NCBI GenBank assembly: GCA_041389725.1 | Contig: JAWKRG010000005.1 | Coordinates: 186,001-250,000, forward strand | Direction of reading: 5' to 3' | DNA length: 64,000 nt | Origin: Polyangiaceae bacterium | GTDB lineage: Bacteria > Myxococcota_A > Polyangia > Polyangiales > Polyangiaceae | Shown: positions 16,789 through 25,467 of the stretch, in pieces | How the letters are laid out: each line of letters opens with the position of its first letter | How positions within the stretch are numbered: the stretch's first letter is position 1 | Program-made: the position numbers and the translations under genes | Notes under the pieces: model-generated | The model's database searches: none | What the model saw: only the letters and a program-made list of their open reading frames with translations | Told to the model about the DNA's origin: nothing

Positions 16789-18942
16789 CTAGGCCGCTTC
16801 GCGTTCATGCGTTGGACGGTTTCTCTTCAACTCGCGGATCTCGTCCAGGTACGTCTTGCGCTCCGCGTCGTCGATCGTGCGGCCACCGAAGCGAGCTTGG
16901 ATGTAGATGGTCGTGAGGCGCATCACGGGGTCCGCTGCGGGGTGGCCGAGTTGCTCTAGCGCTCGCGCGTGTGCCAAGGGTGGGGTTCCGATTGCGCGCG
17001 GAACGCCCAGTTGCGTCATCGCGGACTCGAGCGCGCGATACAGCTCAACGGCACGTCGTACGTCGACCTCGGCGCGCTGCTCCGGGTCCTTCTTGTCGGG
17101 AGACGGTTTGCGGTTGCGCCGCAGGTAGACGACCCCGATCACGATGAGCGCGAGGCCGGCGAATAGCAGCGCGACGCGACGCGGCGACAGGGACCCCACG
17201 GCGCCACCGCGGGACCGCAAATTTGCGTAGCGATTGCGCACGCTGCGGAACAGCGAAACCTGTTGTTTGAAGTCGTAGCCCACCACGTGGCGATTCCAGC
17301 GCTGGGCGGAGGCTTCGACGAGGTCTCGTACGAAGGCCAAGACCCCGGAGATTTCGCTGCGCGGGGCTGCCTCCGAGGGTGGAGTGGGATCGAAGCGCGT
17401 CCAGCCTCGGCCTTCCAAATAGGCTTCTACCCAGGAGTGTGCGTCGCCTTGGCGGACGGCGTAGAAGTTCCCGAAGCGGTTGTAGGTGCCGCCGATGAAG
17501 CCCGTGACGTTGCGGCTGGGGATCCCCGAGGAGCGGAGCAAGACTGCCATGGCGGTGCTGTAGAACTCACAGTGGCCGCGTTTGCTCTCGAAGAGAAAAT
17601 GGTCCAGGGGGTTGTCGTCAGCGCCCGAGGGCGACTCCAGGTCATAGACGTAGTCGGTGCGCAAGCGCTCCTCGATGCGTCTGGCAATGGCGTGGTCCGT
17701 GCTCAGTCCGGCGGCCCAGGTCTGAGCGAGGGCGCGAATCCGGGGTGTGACGTCCGAGGGAAGTCGCAGGTAGCGGGCGCGGTCCTCGGGAGCCAAGGCG
17801 GGTGGGGGCGGCTCATTCTTTCCCGCCAGGTAAACGTCGTAGCGCAGGCCGCGATCGTCGAGGCTTGCGTACTTGAGTTCGTCTTCCGGGCCTCGCAGCA
17901 CCGTCGGCCCACCGCCGAGAAGGGGCGTGCCACGCGGAGTGACACGCAGCGCCACGGCGTCGGGTGGTAGGAAGACGACCGGGGGTTCGATGGGTTCGAG
18001 GTCGATGGTGAGCTTCCGATCCGCGGCCGGGTTGGGAAATCGACGTATTCGAACGTTGCCTCCGTGGGCGTCGGCTGCCACGCGGAGTTTCTGGGAGCGA
18101 GACCACGCGCGCCCGTCGTACTGGTCGAAGGCCGTGCCACGCAGGTAGAGCGCGAGGCGTGGCGGGGGTGGGCTCGGTAGGTCCGGGATGTCCACGCGCA
18201 TGGCGATGGTGGGGTCACTGCGCAGCTTGCCGACGCCGCCGAGATCCACGCGGTCCGAGAAGCCGATCATGCGCTCTGGGCGTGAGTGGTTGAGCAGCAA
18301 CAAGCTGAGCCCCACGCGCGGGAACATGACGAACAGCACAGCCGTGAAGAGGAAGATTGGGATCGAGAGCAGGCAAGTGAAGACCAGGAAGTTCTTGCCG
18401 ATGACGCGTCGACTACGAAGGATGCGCGGAACGTCGACGGGCAGGCCCGTTCGGTCCCGAGCGCCCTGCCGGTAGTTGCCTTCGACTTCGCGGCGGAGAT
18501 GGCTGAGCACCAGGGCGCCCGGGGCTACGACCAGGAAGCCGAGAAAGCAGAGACCGTAGGCCAGACCGCCGCCCAAGACCGTCCCAGCGATCAAATGCAG
18601 CAGCGCCAGGACGATGACTTGTTGGTCGTGGGCGGCGCCGCGGCGCGTGGCCAGGCGGATGACCTGGAGCCCCGCTGCGAACTCCACGGCCACGGTCAGA
18701 ATAGGGCCGCCGAGGAAGAGGCGCGTGGCCTGAGTACCCAGCAGCAGCAGAGGAGCAGTGACGCCCAGGCGTCGCATCCAGTCGCGGTCCTGAAAGCGGG
18801 TTGGTACGGAGAGCGCGAGTACCAATCCGATCACGACCAGTGTGGCGATCCAGCGGTTCAGCTCCCCGCTGGTGATCAACGCCAGGAGTCCGAGCACCGC
18901 CAAGGCGTCGGTCATGATGCGATGTATCAGTCCGAATCTCAC
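16789..18942 (-). CDS. Membrane transglutaminase-like protein (TgpA/DUF3488 type)
   Basis: 717 residues. Six or so transmembrane helices at the N-terminus (DUF3488) are followed by a large extracytoplasmic part with the transglutaminase core: the nucleophilic cysteine in RGHCEFYSTAMAVLLRSSG, the histidine in GDAHSWVEAY and the aspartate in FDPTPP. A last helix (VALLFAGLALIVIGVVYL) and a DUF4129-like cytoplasmic tail end the protein. The GTG start overlaps the stop of the DUF58 gene (GTGA); the ORF is open 83 codons further. With MoxR and DUF58 it forms the standard three-gene unit, thought to act on envelope proteins. Confidence 0.9.
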   Translation of the reverse strand: MRFGLIHRIMTDALAVLGLLALITSGELNRWIATLVVIGLVLALSVPTRFQDRDWMRRLGVTAPLLLLGTQATRLFLGGPILTVAVEFAAGLQVIRLATRRGAAHDQQVIVLALLHLIAGTVLGGGLAYGLCFLGFLVVAPGALVLSHLRREVEGNYRQGARDRTGLPVDVPRILRSRRVIGKNFLVFTCLLSIPIFLFTAVLFVMFPRVGLSLLLLNHSRPERMIGFSDRVDLGGVGKLRSDPTIAMRVDIPDLPSPPPPRLALYLRGTAFDQYDGRAWSRSQKLRVAADAHGGNVRIRRFPNPAADRKLTIDLEPIEPPVVFLPPDAVALRVTPRGTPLLGGGPTVLRGPEDELKYASLDDRGLRYDVYLAGKNEPPPPALAPEDRARYLRLPSDVTPRIRALAQTWAAGLSTDHAIARRIEERLRTDYVYDLESPSGADDNPLDHFLFESKRGHCEFYSTAMAVLLRSSGIPSRNVTGFIGGTYNRFGNFYAVRQGDAHSWVEAYLEGRGWTRFDPTPPSEAAPRSEISGVLAFVRDLVEASAQRWNRHVVGYDFKQQVSLFRSVRNRYANLRSRGGAVGSLSPRRVALLFAGLALIVIGVVYLRRNRKPSPDKKDPEQRAEVDVRRAVELYRALESAMTQLGVPRAIGTPPLAHARALEQLGHPAADPVMRLTTIYIQARFGGRTIDDAERKTYLDEIRELKRNRPTHEREAA

Positions 18943-20036
18943 GACGCCTCGGACAGGGGTGCAAGCGTGGCCGCCCGCGGCTTGAGTTCGGACGGGTCCG
19001 TCTTCGCGTGGGGTTCTGGGGTTGCCTGCAGCAGTGCCAGGAAGCGCAGCAGTGGGTCCGCGCCTGCCGAGCTGTTTGCGCGAGCGCGTTCGCCAGCTGA
19101 CGTGAGAATCGTCACGGTGTCCCCGCGCTTGAGGTGCGCGACGCTCTTCGACGCCACGTCGCGGATGCGACGCTCGAAGCGATCGGACCAAGGGTCTTCG
19201 GGCTGGTCGCCGGGGTGGATGGAGTCGATTTGGTAGTCGACGTCGCGCCGTGTTTCTCGCGCCCGCTCGCGAAGGACGGGGTGCCCCGGTACGGTGCTCT
19301 TGCGCCAGTAGATGTCGCGGGGATCGTCGCCGTCGCGCATCCCGCGTACGCCCAGAAGTTCGTCGCCATGTCCTCGGCCGAGGCTGCCTTCGTCGCCGGA
19401 TCGTCTGCCTGGCTGATCCGGGGGAAGCTGGACGGCGTCGACCGCGGGATAGATGATCAGGTCGCCGTCGGCGCGGAGTTCGCGGGATTTTTCGAACAGG
19501 CCGAAGGGAAATCGGGTGGCAACGCGGAAGCCGATGTGATGATCACGGCCGCGGCGCGCAGGCGTGCGGCGGTAGGCGGCGACCTGAGCGGAGCGCGGGC
19601 TGATCTTCAAGAAGAAGCAGCGCTTGTCGGCGGGTTGTCCAGCGCGTAGGTCTTCGATCTCGATCGCGTAGGAGGGGACGCGTTGCTTGTGATTGTAGAC
19701 CTCGATCTCGACGAGATGCGGCCTGCCGACTTGCGCGCGCGGAGGGAGGCGGCGGACCACGGTCAGATGACGCAGGCTCAGTTCACTCATCACGCCAGAC
19801 ACGACGATGAGCGACAGGAGCATGCCCAGCAGCAAGTAGAGTAGGTTGTTCCCCGTGTTGATGGCGGCGAAGCCCACGCCGAAGGTGATGCCGATGAAGT
19901 ACTTGCCCTCGCGAGTCAGCTTCAGCTTGCGGGGCGGACGGAACCAGCGCAGCACGCGCCCGAGGCGTGTTTTTGGGGGCGTTCGCTCGAGGGCGGGTTG
20001 TGGAAGGTCGGGGTGATTGCTGCGTGCGCGCGCCAC
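18939..20036 (-). CDS. DUF58-domain protein with two N-terminal membrane helices
   Basis: 365 residues. Two adjacent hydrophobic helices (about 48-95, YFIGITFGVGFAAINTGNN then LLYLLLGMLLSLIVVSGVM) anchor a beta-rich domain. GVRGMRDGDDPRDIYWRKS is the DUF58 signature. DUF58 proteins accompany MoxR ATPases and often a vWA- or transglutaminase-type partner; here the partner is the coupled transglutaminase-like gene. It starts 7 bp after the MoxR stop. Confidence 0.9.
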   Translation of the reverse strand: MARARSNHPDLPQPALERTPPKTRLGRVLRWFRPPRKLKLTREGKYFIGITFGVGFAAINTGNNLLYLLLGMLLSLIVVSGVMSELSLRHLTVVRRLPPRAQVGRPHLVEIEVYNHKQRVPSYAIEIEDLRAGQPADKRCFFLKISPRSAQVAAYRRTPARRGRDHHIGFRVATRFPFGLFEKSRELRADGDLIIYPAVDAVQLPPDQPGRRSGDEGSLGRGHGDELLGVRGMRDGDDPRDIYWRKSTVPGHPVLRERARETRRDVDYQIDSIHPGDQPEDPWSDRFERRIRDVASKSVAHLKRGDTVTILTSAGERARANSSAGADPLLRFLALLQATPEPHAKTDPSELKPRAATLAPLSEAS

Positions 20037-20043
20037 GTGTCGC

Positions 20044-21018
20044 CTAGAGGGGCACGGGGACGCGAGCGATCACGTCTCGGACGGCGGTCTCCGCTTCTTC
20101 TCGGGAAGGCACGTAGCCCTCAGCATGAGAGGCGAGGCGAACGCGGTGTGCGAGCAACGGCACCGCGAGGTCGTGAATGTCGTCGGCGATGCAGTAGCGT
20201 CGGCCCGACAACAATGCGCGTGCACGGGCAGCCTGGCTCAGGTTCATGCCAGCGCGGGTGGAAGCGCCCAGCGCCAAGGCAGGCGTGGAACGGGTCGCGG
20301 TGATCAGGGCCTGCAGGTACGTGCCCAGGGCGGCGTCGATGCTGACGCGGTCGACCTCGCGCTGCAGCTCTACCAGGGACTGGGGGTCGAGGACGGTTGG
20401 CACCTTTTCGACACGGTCTCCTTCGGCGTCGAGCATCAGGCGCGTTTCCACGTGCGGCGGGGGGTAGCCGATACGGAGACGCACCATGAAGCGGTCGAGC
20501 TGCGATTCCGGCAGGGGAAAGGTACCGGTGAAGTCCTGGGGATTCTGAGTCGCGACCACGAAGAAGGGGTCGGGCAGCGGCAGGGTCTTTCCGTCGATGG
20601 AGACCTGGTTGTCGTTCATTGCTTCCAGCAGGGCCGACTGCGTGCGTGGGCTGGCGCGATTGATTTCGTCTGCCAAGAGCAGGTTGGCGAAGATGGGGCC
20701 CTGTCGCAGGCTGAACTCGGCGGTGCGTTGGTCGTAAATCGTGACGCCCAGAACGTCGCTCGGGAGCAGGTCGCTGGTGAACTGAACTCGACGCATCTCG
20801 CCGCCGATTGCCCGCGCTAGGGCGCGCGCCAGGGTCGTCTTTCCGACGCCGGGTACGTCCTCGATGAGCACGTGACCCCGCGCGAGCAGGGCGACGAGGG
20901 CGAGCTCCACGACGGCGGACTTTCCCTCCAGGGCGCGCTCGACGGCCTGCTTGAGTTCGGTGAGGCGCTCGAGGCGCTCGCCGCTTAGCGCGACCGCAGA
21001 GGAGGTCATCGTGGGCAT
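20044..21018 (-). CDS. MoxR-family AAA+ ATPase
   Basis: 324 residues. Walker A is EDVPGVGKTTLARAL, Walker B is LLADEINRASPRTQSALLEAM, and sensor 1 is ATQNPQD. MoxR ATPases act as chaperones for assembling complexes with DUF58/vWA partners. First gene of the MoxR-DUF58-transglutaminase operon. ATG codons at 21018 and 21009 are both possible; the ORF is open far upstream, but that part overlaps the divergent ABC ATPase gene and has no family resemblance. Confidence 0.92.
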   Translation of the reverse strand: MPTMTSSAVALSGERLERLTELKQAVERALEGKSAVVELALVALLARGHVLIEDVPGVGKTTLARALARAIGGEMRRVQFTSDLLPSDVLGVTIYDQRTAEFSLRQGPIFANLLLADEINRASPRTQSALLEAMNDNQVSIDGKTLPLPDPFFVVATQNPQDFTGTFPLPESQLDRFMVRLRIGYPPPHVETRLMLDAEGDRVEKVPTVLDPQSLVELQREVDRVSIDAALGTYLQALITATRSTPALALGASTRAGMNLSQAARARALLSGRRYCIADDIHDLAVPLLAHRVRLASHAEGYVPSREEAETAVRDVIARVPVPL

Positions 21019-21082
21019 CGTAGCACGGTGTGTCGTGGAAACCGGAACGGGGAAAAGCGCTTGGGTGTTCCTTGGGTGTGGT

Positions 21083-21745
21083 ATGGGCCTGGGCGTGGCG
21101 AGTGTCGAGCGCGTGGTTGTCGAAGGGGTGACCCGCATGTTCGGCGGCACCGCGGCTCTGCGGGGGGTCAACGTGGAACTGTCTCGAGGGTCATTGGTAT
21201 TCCTCGAGGGACCCAACGGCGCTGGAAAATCGACTCTTCTGGCCGTGATTGGCACCTTGCTGAAGCCCACGCGCGGCCGCGTGCGGTACGAGCCCCTCGG
21301 CGATGAGTTGCCGGCGGTGAGGGCTGAGATCGGGTGGGTGGCCCATGAGGCCTTTTGCTATCGTGAGTTGACAGGTCAGGAAAACGTGGAGCTCGCTGCT
21401 AAGCTGTACGGATGTAAAGTGGAGGGCAGGTGGGAGGATGTTTGCGCCCGCGTAGGAGCGGAACGCTTTGGCCAGAAGCCCTTCGGTTCGCTGTCACGGG
21501 GACAGAAGCAGCGCATCGCGCTGGCGCGGGCGTTGGTGCATGGGCCTTCGTTGGTTTTGCTCGATGAGCCTTTCACTGGCTTGGACCCGGGCAGCTCCGA
21601 ACGCTTGGAGGCCGTGCTCGTCGAGGAGGTAGAACGTGGCGCGCTGGTCGTCGTCGTCAATCACGCTCCTGGGATGGCGCAGCGCCTTGGTGCGAGAGTG
21701 ATACGGATCGAGGGCGGCCGTATTGCGAATGACGCGGCGCGTTAG
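21083..21745 (+). CDS. ABC transporter ATP-binding protein (CcmA-like)
   Basis: 220 residues. Walker A GPNGAGKST, signature LSRGQKQRIALARAL and Walker B LVLLDEPFTGLDPG are intact, with the switch histidine in VVNHAPG. The short length and the sequence FLEGPNGAGKSTLLAVIGTL resemble the haem-exporter ATPase CcmA, but no ccmB/ccmC or other permease gene is adjacent, so the substrate is open. The start MGLGVASVERV (21083) is preferred; the ORF extends upstream into the MoxR gene. Divergent from moxR by 64 bp. Confidence 0.85.
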   Translation: MGLGVASVERVVVEGVTRMFGGTAALRGVNVELSRGSLVFLEGPNGAGKSTLLAVIGTLLKPTRGRVRYEPLGDELPAVRAEIGWVAHEAFCYRELTGQENVELAAKLYGCKVEGRWEDVCARVGAERFGQKPFGSLSRGQKQRIALARALVHGPSLVLLDEPFTGLDPGSSERLEAVLVEEVERGALVVVVNHAPGMAQRLGARVIRIEGGRIANDAAR

Positions 21746-21749
21746 TTCC

Positions 21750-21762
21750 GGGCGTTGCGCCC
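21750..21762 (+). terminator. Small hairpin after the ABC ATPase gene
   Basis: GGGCG-TTG-CGCCC, starting 5 bp after the stop and followed within ten bases by a TGTTTT stretch, which resembles a weak intrinsic terminator. Confidence 0.4.
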
Positions 21763-21773
21763 TGACTTGTTTT

Positions 21774-21829
21774 GGGATTGGGGGTCTCGCCCGCTGTGAT
21801 GTGGACGGCTACTCATGCATCGAGCGTCG
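21774..21829 (+). repeat. 56-bp dispersed repeat, copy B
   Basis: Same orientation as copy A at 997-1052 and, like it, found shortly after a gene stop. It follows the hairpin at 21750-21762. See copy A for the shared core. Confidence 0.65.
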
Positions 21830-21944
21830 CGGCCGCTGGGCGCCGTTTGGGCGCGCCCGTGATCGTTCGCGCGGGTTACAACAAGGGGCGGCTTTGCGCG
21901 TAAGGGTCGGCGCCGCGCTCACCAGTTGCGGCGCGGTAGCGGTC

Positions 21945-22162
21945 GCGCGGTGATGTGCGCAGCGTGGTGATGTACGTAGCGCGGTGATGTGCGCAGCGTG
22001 GTGATGTGCGTAGCACGGTGACGCACGTAGCGCGGTGATCCACGTAGCGCGGTGATGTGCGCAGCGTGGTGATGTGCGCAGCGTGGTGATGTACGTAGCG
22101 CGGTGACGCACGTAGCGCGGTGACGCACGTAGCGCGGTGATGCACGTAGCGCGGTGATGGAC
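21945..22162 (+). repeat. 17-bp minisatellite, about 13 copies
   Basis: Consensus GTAGCGCGGTGATGTGC, repeated head to tail about thirteen times. Variation is confined to a few positions (GCA or GTA at the start, GTGC, GTAC, GCAC or CCAC at the end, GTGACGC in some). Because 17 is not a multiple of three, all frames are read in turn, which creates long Arg/Thr/His-rich ORFs on the minus strand that are not real genes. Confidence 0.9.
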
Positions 22163-22354
22163 GCGCTGAGCACAGTCAGGTCAAGGGGGCCGCGCGGCGA
22201 GCGGTTGCGCGGTCGTGTGCGCAGCGCGGGGTTGCGCGGCGCGGGACGCATCGCGGTGCCACTGCCATCGGACGCGCTGAGCACAAAGGGGGCCGCGCGC
22301 GGGTGGTGCGGGCGGCGGGTGCCCCGGCGTACTTTCGAGTTCGCATTGGTGTCG
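22163..22354. other. Intergenic, with an imperfect duplication
   Basis: Two segments starting GGACGCGCTGAGCACA and ending GGGGGCCGCGCG (about 22158-22195 and 22269-22299) repeat here. No gene is supported. Together with the minisatellite, the whole space 21746-22354 carries no coding signal. Confidence 0.5.
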
Positions 22355-23440
22355 CTAGATCGACTGCAGCGCAGCGAGCAGGCGCGAAGGCCCGTCGTCG
22401 GGCCAGTCCGAGTGGGCGGTGAGCCGCAGTCGGTCGGTGCCCTTTGGAACGGTTGGTGGGCGCACGGCTCGCACTCGGATGCCGTGATTCGCAAAGTGCT
22501 GTTCGGCGCGCGCCGCGGCTCCTTCGGGGAGGCGCACTGGTAGAATGGGGCCGTGGTTTCCAGCCGGCATTTCCAGGGCTTGGCGCAGCTCGGTGGTGAG
22601 GGCGTGGAGTCTGCCACGGTCCTCCTCTGCGCTTCGTACTTCTTTCACTCGGTCGACGGTCAGTGCAGTGATGACCGGCGAGGGCGCAGTGCTGAACACG
22701 AAGCTTCGTGCGCGGTTCCAGATCAAGCGGCGGACATTCTCGCTCGTTGCCACGAACGCTCCTTGAACACCGACGGCCTTTCCCAGGGTTCCTACGAGTA
22801 CATCGGCCGGGACTTGGTCCCGCGCGCAGATCCCAGCGCCTTCTGGGCCAAAGACTCCAAGTGCGTGCGCCTCGTCGACGATGAGCGCAGCGTCGTGTCG
22901 GTCGCAGAGGTTCCTCAGGGCGGCCAGGTCTGGGGTATCGCCGTCCATCGAGTAGTAGGACTCGACTACCACGAGGGCGCGTCGGGCCTGTCGTCGCTTG
23001 AGGACCGCCTCAATCGCCTCGAGGTCGAGGTGCGGGGTTCGTGTCACCAACGCACGTGAGAGGCGGCATCCGTCGATGATAGAGGCGTGGTTGAGCTCGT
23101 CGGAAACGATCAGGGTGTCCGATGATCCGAGTGCTGTCAGCACGCCGATGTTCGCCGCGTAGCCACTGCTGAACAGGAGTGCCGCTGGGGCGCCGACCCA
23201 CTCAGATAGCTGGTTTTCCAGCTGAAGGTGGGGCTCTGTCGTACCGAAAATGAGTCGTGATGCCCCCGCGCCAGCAGAACGCCCGAACAGTGTTGCACGT
23301 GAAACGCTGCGCCGCGCGAACCCGAGATAGTCGTTGGACGCAGCATCTAGCAAGCCCTCGAAAACGCCCTCCGAGGCTCGCAAAAGCCCGGAAGCCGCCA
23401 GCTCAGCCAGCTCCTCAACCACCCAATCGTCGAGTACCAC
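22355..23440 (-). CDS. bioF: 8-amino-7-oxononanoate synthase-like (alpha-oxoamine synthase, PLP enzyme)
   Basis: About 361 residues. The family joins an acyl thioester and an amino acid; BioF makes the biotin precursor from pimeloyl thioester and alanine. SNDYLGFA, GAGASRLIFGTTEPH, FSSGYAANIGVLTAL, DELNHASIIDGCRLS, VDEAHALGVFGPEG and GTLGKAVGVQGAF (the PLP lysine) are all present. No other biotin genes are adjacent, so another oxoamine synthase role is possible. The start is uncertain: GTG codons at 23440 and 23458 and a TTG at 23482 are candidates. It is divergent from the TetR gene across an unusually AT-rich spacer. Confidence 0.8.
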   Translation of the reverse strand: MVLDDWVVEELAELAASGLLRASEGVFEGLLDAASNDYLGFARRSVSRATLFGRSAGAGASRLIFGTTEPHLQLENQLSEWVGAPAALLFSSGYAANIGVLTALGSSDTLIVSDELNHASIIDGCRLSRALVTRTPHLDLEAIEAVLKRRQARRALVVVESYYSMDGDTPDLAALRNLCDRHDAALIVDEAHALGVFGPEGAGICARDQVPADVLVGTLGKAVGVQGAFVATSENVRRLIWNRARSFVFSTAPSPVITALTVDRVKEVRSAEEDRGRLHALTTELRQALEMPAGNHGPILPVRLPEGAAARAEQHFANHGIRVRAVRPPTVPKGTDRLRLTAHSDWPDDGPSRLLAALQSI

Positions 23441-23597
23441 GCGCCTCAGACGTACCACGCGCACGAAACAAGCGGGTAGCAATCTTCAGCAACGGAAACC
23501 ACCACGGGGCCGGGCATTGAAAAGACCCACGAGAACGTACAAAAACGATCACGAATCCAGCCGAGAACACATAAACCAGCAATTCCCAACCGTTACG

Positions 23598-23624
23598 TTG
23601 CATATGAAAACTAGCCAGTATTCT
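23598..23624 (+). promoter_or_regulatory. Possible sigma70-type promoter of the TetR gene
   Basis: TTGCAT and TATTCT separated by 15 bases lie in the most AT-rich 170 bp of the window (23483-23655), 32 bp upstream of the TetR start. The spacing is shorter than ideal. Confidence 0.3.
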
Positions 23625-23639
23625 TAGAACGCCGCTACG

Positions 23640-23653
23640 ATACTGCGCGGTAT
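23640..23653. promoter_or_regulatory. Near-palindrome next to the TetR start, possible autoregulatory operator
   Basis: ATACTGCGCGGTAT is an inverted repeat with one mismatched pair, ending 2 bp before the TetR ATG. TetR regulators commonly bind such sites in their own promoter region. Confidence 0.4.
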
Positions 23654-23655
23654 TC

Positions 23656-24147
23656 ATGCGGGGCCGCTACGACCGCCATGCCAGCCGGGCAGAGAGATGG
23701 GCGCGCCAACGTCGCGCGCTCAACGAAGCCGTGGCGCAAGCCGTCGCGCTGCGAGGGAGCGCCGCCACGCTTCGAGACATCTGCAGCAGCGCTGGCGTCG
23801 GGCGAAACACGTTCTATCTGCACTTCCGCGATCTGGAGACCGCGAAGCGCATTGCGATCGACCAGGCGGGCGCGGCGCTCGAAAGCGCCCTGCGCTGGGC
23901 GCCCACATCCGAAGAAATCGCAATGATTGCAATGACATACGCCACCGACAACGCCATTCGCCGAGCGCTGCTGCTGTCCCAGGGCAGACGAAAAGAGGAA
24001 CCCTTTCTGAGCATTTTGGAGCGAGCCTTTGCCGCCAGGGGACAACGAGCGGAACGCGCGACTGCGCTCGCGGGCGGGGCGGTCGCAATCTTGCGGCGCC
24101 ACGACGACGTCCCGCCGCCCTCCGCGATCGCCGCTCTGTTCGGCTGA
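23656..24147 (+). CDS. TetR-family transcriptional regulator
   Basis: 163 residues. The N-terminal helix-turn-helix is clear: SAATLRDICSSAGVGRNTFY followed by LHFRDLETAK (about 35-64). The short C-terminal ligand domain has no recognised substrate. The divergent bioF-like gene and the near-palindrome beside the start suggest local autoregulation and perhaps control of bioF; this is inference from position. Confidence 0.85.
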   Translation: MRGRYDRHASRAERWARQRRALNEAVAQAVALRGSAATLRDICSSAGVGRNTFYLHFRDLETAKRIAIDQAGAALESALRWAPTSEEIAMIAMTYATDNAIRRALLLSQGRRKEEPFLSILERAFAARGQRAERATALAGGAVAILRRHDDVPPPSAIAALFG

Positions 24148-24196
24148 GCGACCCGACCATTTCCATCCGGAGACGGCGGTGGTACCTTTGCCCCCG

Positions 24197-24529
24197 ATGA
24201 ACCGCGCGCCCGTAGAGTTGCGCGTTGGCGGCCAGTCCTATCGCGTGGTCGCCAGCAGCGACGAGGCCGAGCTCCAGCGCCTGGCTCAGGTAGTCGATAC
24301 GCGGCTGCGCGACCTGGCCGGACCAGGACGAGCACTGGCGCCCCAGTCGCTTCTTCTCGTGGCGATGGCGCTCGCCCACGACCTGGAGACGGAACGCGTG
24401 CGACGCAAAGAAGTCGAAGCGAGTTCGAAGCAGATGCTCACCGAAGTCCTCGCTCGCATCGACGCCCTCCTGAACGAGTGCGACCCCGCGACCGAGAGCG
24501 CGGAGCCCAGCCACCCTCCGGGACCCTGA
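24197..24529 (+). CDS. zapA: Cell division protein ZapA
   Basis: 110 residues. VELRVGGQSYRVVASSDEAELQRLAQVVD is the ZapA N-terminal fold, followed by a coiled-coil helix (LLLVAMALAHDLETERVRRKE). ZapA binds FtsZ and stabilises the Z-ring. The start MNRAPVELRVGG gives the family N-terminus. A structured RNA candidate begins 2 bp after its stop, as expected for 6S RNA, which often follows zapA in proteobacteria. Confidence 0.88.
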   Translation: MNRAPVELRVGGQSYRVVASSDEAELQRLAQVVDTRLRDLAGPGRALAPQSLLLVAMALAHDLETERVRRKEVEASSKQMLTEVLARIDALLNECDPATESAEPSHPPGP

Positions 24530-24530
24530 A

Positions 24531-24698
24531 ACGGCGGCACCTCCCGTCACTGCAGTCCACGACGATAGCGGCCTGCAACCGCGCAGATCGGGTGAGCCGC
24601 GCAACTCGAGCCCCCGGGTCGGCTGTCGAGGCGCGCAAAGCTGGAGCCGGATTGTTGCGGAGCCATCACGGGGCCCAGCACGACGGGGTGTGAGCCGT
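24531..24698 (+). ncRNA. ssrS: Candidate 6S RNA downstream of zapA
   Basis: A 168-base segment closes on itself: 24531-24548 (ACGGCGGCACCTCCCGTC) pairs with 24682-24698 (GACGGGGTGTGAGCCGT) over about 16 pairs. Inside, a long apical arm forms from CGCGC..CTCGAGCC with GGCTGTCGAG..GCGCG (about 24599-24640), leaving an open middle section between closing stem and arm. Size, two-stem form with a central bubble, and position directly after zapA fit 6S RNA, which binds RNA polymerase. No covariance search was possible. Confidence 0.55.
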
Positions 24699-24714
24699 CG
24701 GCCGAGGACGATGA

Positions 24715-25302
24715 CTATTCCTCGGGACTGCCGCGAAACGCGGAGACGGCGAACAGCGCTGGGATGGCGAGCAGCATCCCGTCGATCTGCAGCGAAACGA
24801 CGATTGCGTTCGCGCCCTGATCATCGAGATCCCGCTGGTACCCAACGAGAAGCCCGGCAGCAATCGCGTAGTTCGAGTGAAAATTGTAGCTCCGGCTCCC
24901 GACGAAGAGCCACGCCGCAAGCCCGGGGAACCACTGGTCATCGTCCCGCCGCCCGTACGCACCCAAGGACAGCACCAGGGGAAGTGACCCTGTAGGCGCA
25001 AGACCGAGCAGGCCGCCGCCGAAACGCACGTCGTCGAAGCCCGCGGTCGTCACGTCCAGGTAGGGCCCGGCACCGAAGTCTGCACTGCGCTGCCGCCCAA
25101 GCAACAGCTCAGCTCGAAGGCCGTTGTACCAGCACGTGTCTTGCCACAACTCGCTGCCCGACCCGCGACCGCAGACACCGCTGACGAGGCCGGCGCTGTA
25201 CTGCGGGTCCGCGTCCGCATCCCGGGCCCAACACAGCGTGGCGATGACGCCGACCGCGCCAAGCGCTGCACGCCAAGACGCGCGGGCGCGGAAGCGCCGC
25301 AC
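24715..25302 (-). CDS. Secreted hypothetical protein
   Basis: About 195 residues from a GTG at 25302. ASWRAALGAVGVIATLCWARDADA looks like a signal peptide cleaved after ADA; the mature part (DPQYSAGLVSG onward) has alternating hydrophobic strands and frequent Gly and Tyr (YLDVTTAGFDDVRFGGGLLG, SLGAYGRRDDD), like a small outer-membrane barrel or periplasmic protein. The frame is open 54 codons further upstream. No family recognised. It converges on the 6S RNA candidate. Confidence 0.6.
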   Translation of the reverse strand: MRRFRARASWRAALGAVGVIATLCWARDADADPQYSAGLVSGVCGRGSGSELWQDTCWYNGLRAELLLGRQRSADFGAGPYLDVTTAGFDDVRFGGGLLGLAPTGSLPLVLSLGAYGRRDDDQWFPGLAAWLFVGSRSYNFHSNYAIAAGLLVGYQRDLDDQGANAIVVSLQIDGMLLAIPALFAVSAFRGSPEE

Positions 25303-25467
25303 CCCGAACGCACCGCCCGGCCGGCGTCGAACGCAGCCAGAGCGAAGGTTCGAAACACGCCGCGGCAGCACTGACAGACTGCGTAGCCCGGCACCAGCCC
25401 TCGGCGCAACCTGAGACGCGTCGCGACCGATGCCCAAGGTGCTAGCGCCCCGAGAGCTAGCCACCGA

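Noticed and set aside
21809..22617. Minus-strand ORFs rich in Arg, Thr, Ser and His
   Set aside because: They arise from reading the 17-bp minisatellite in rotating frames and overlap the bioF-like gene end; no start signal or domain.
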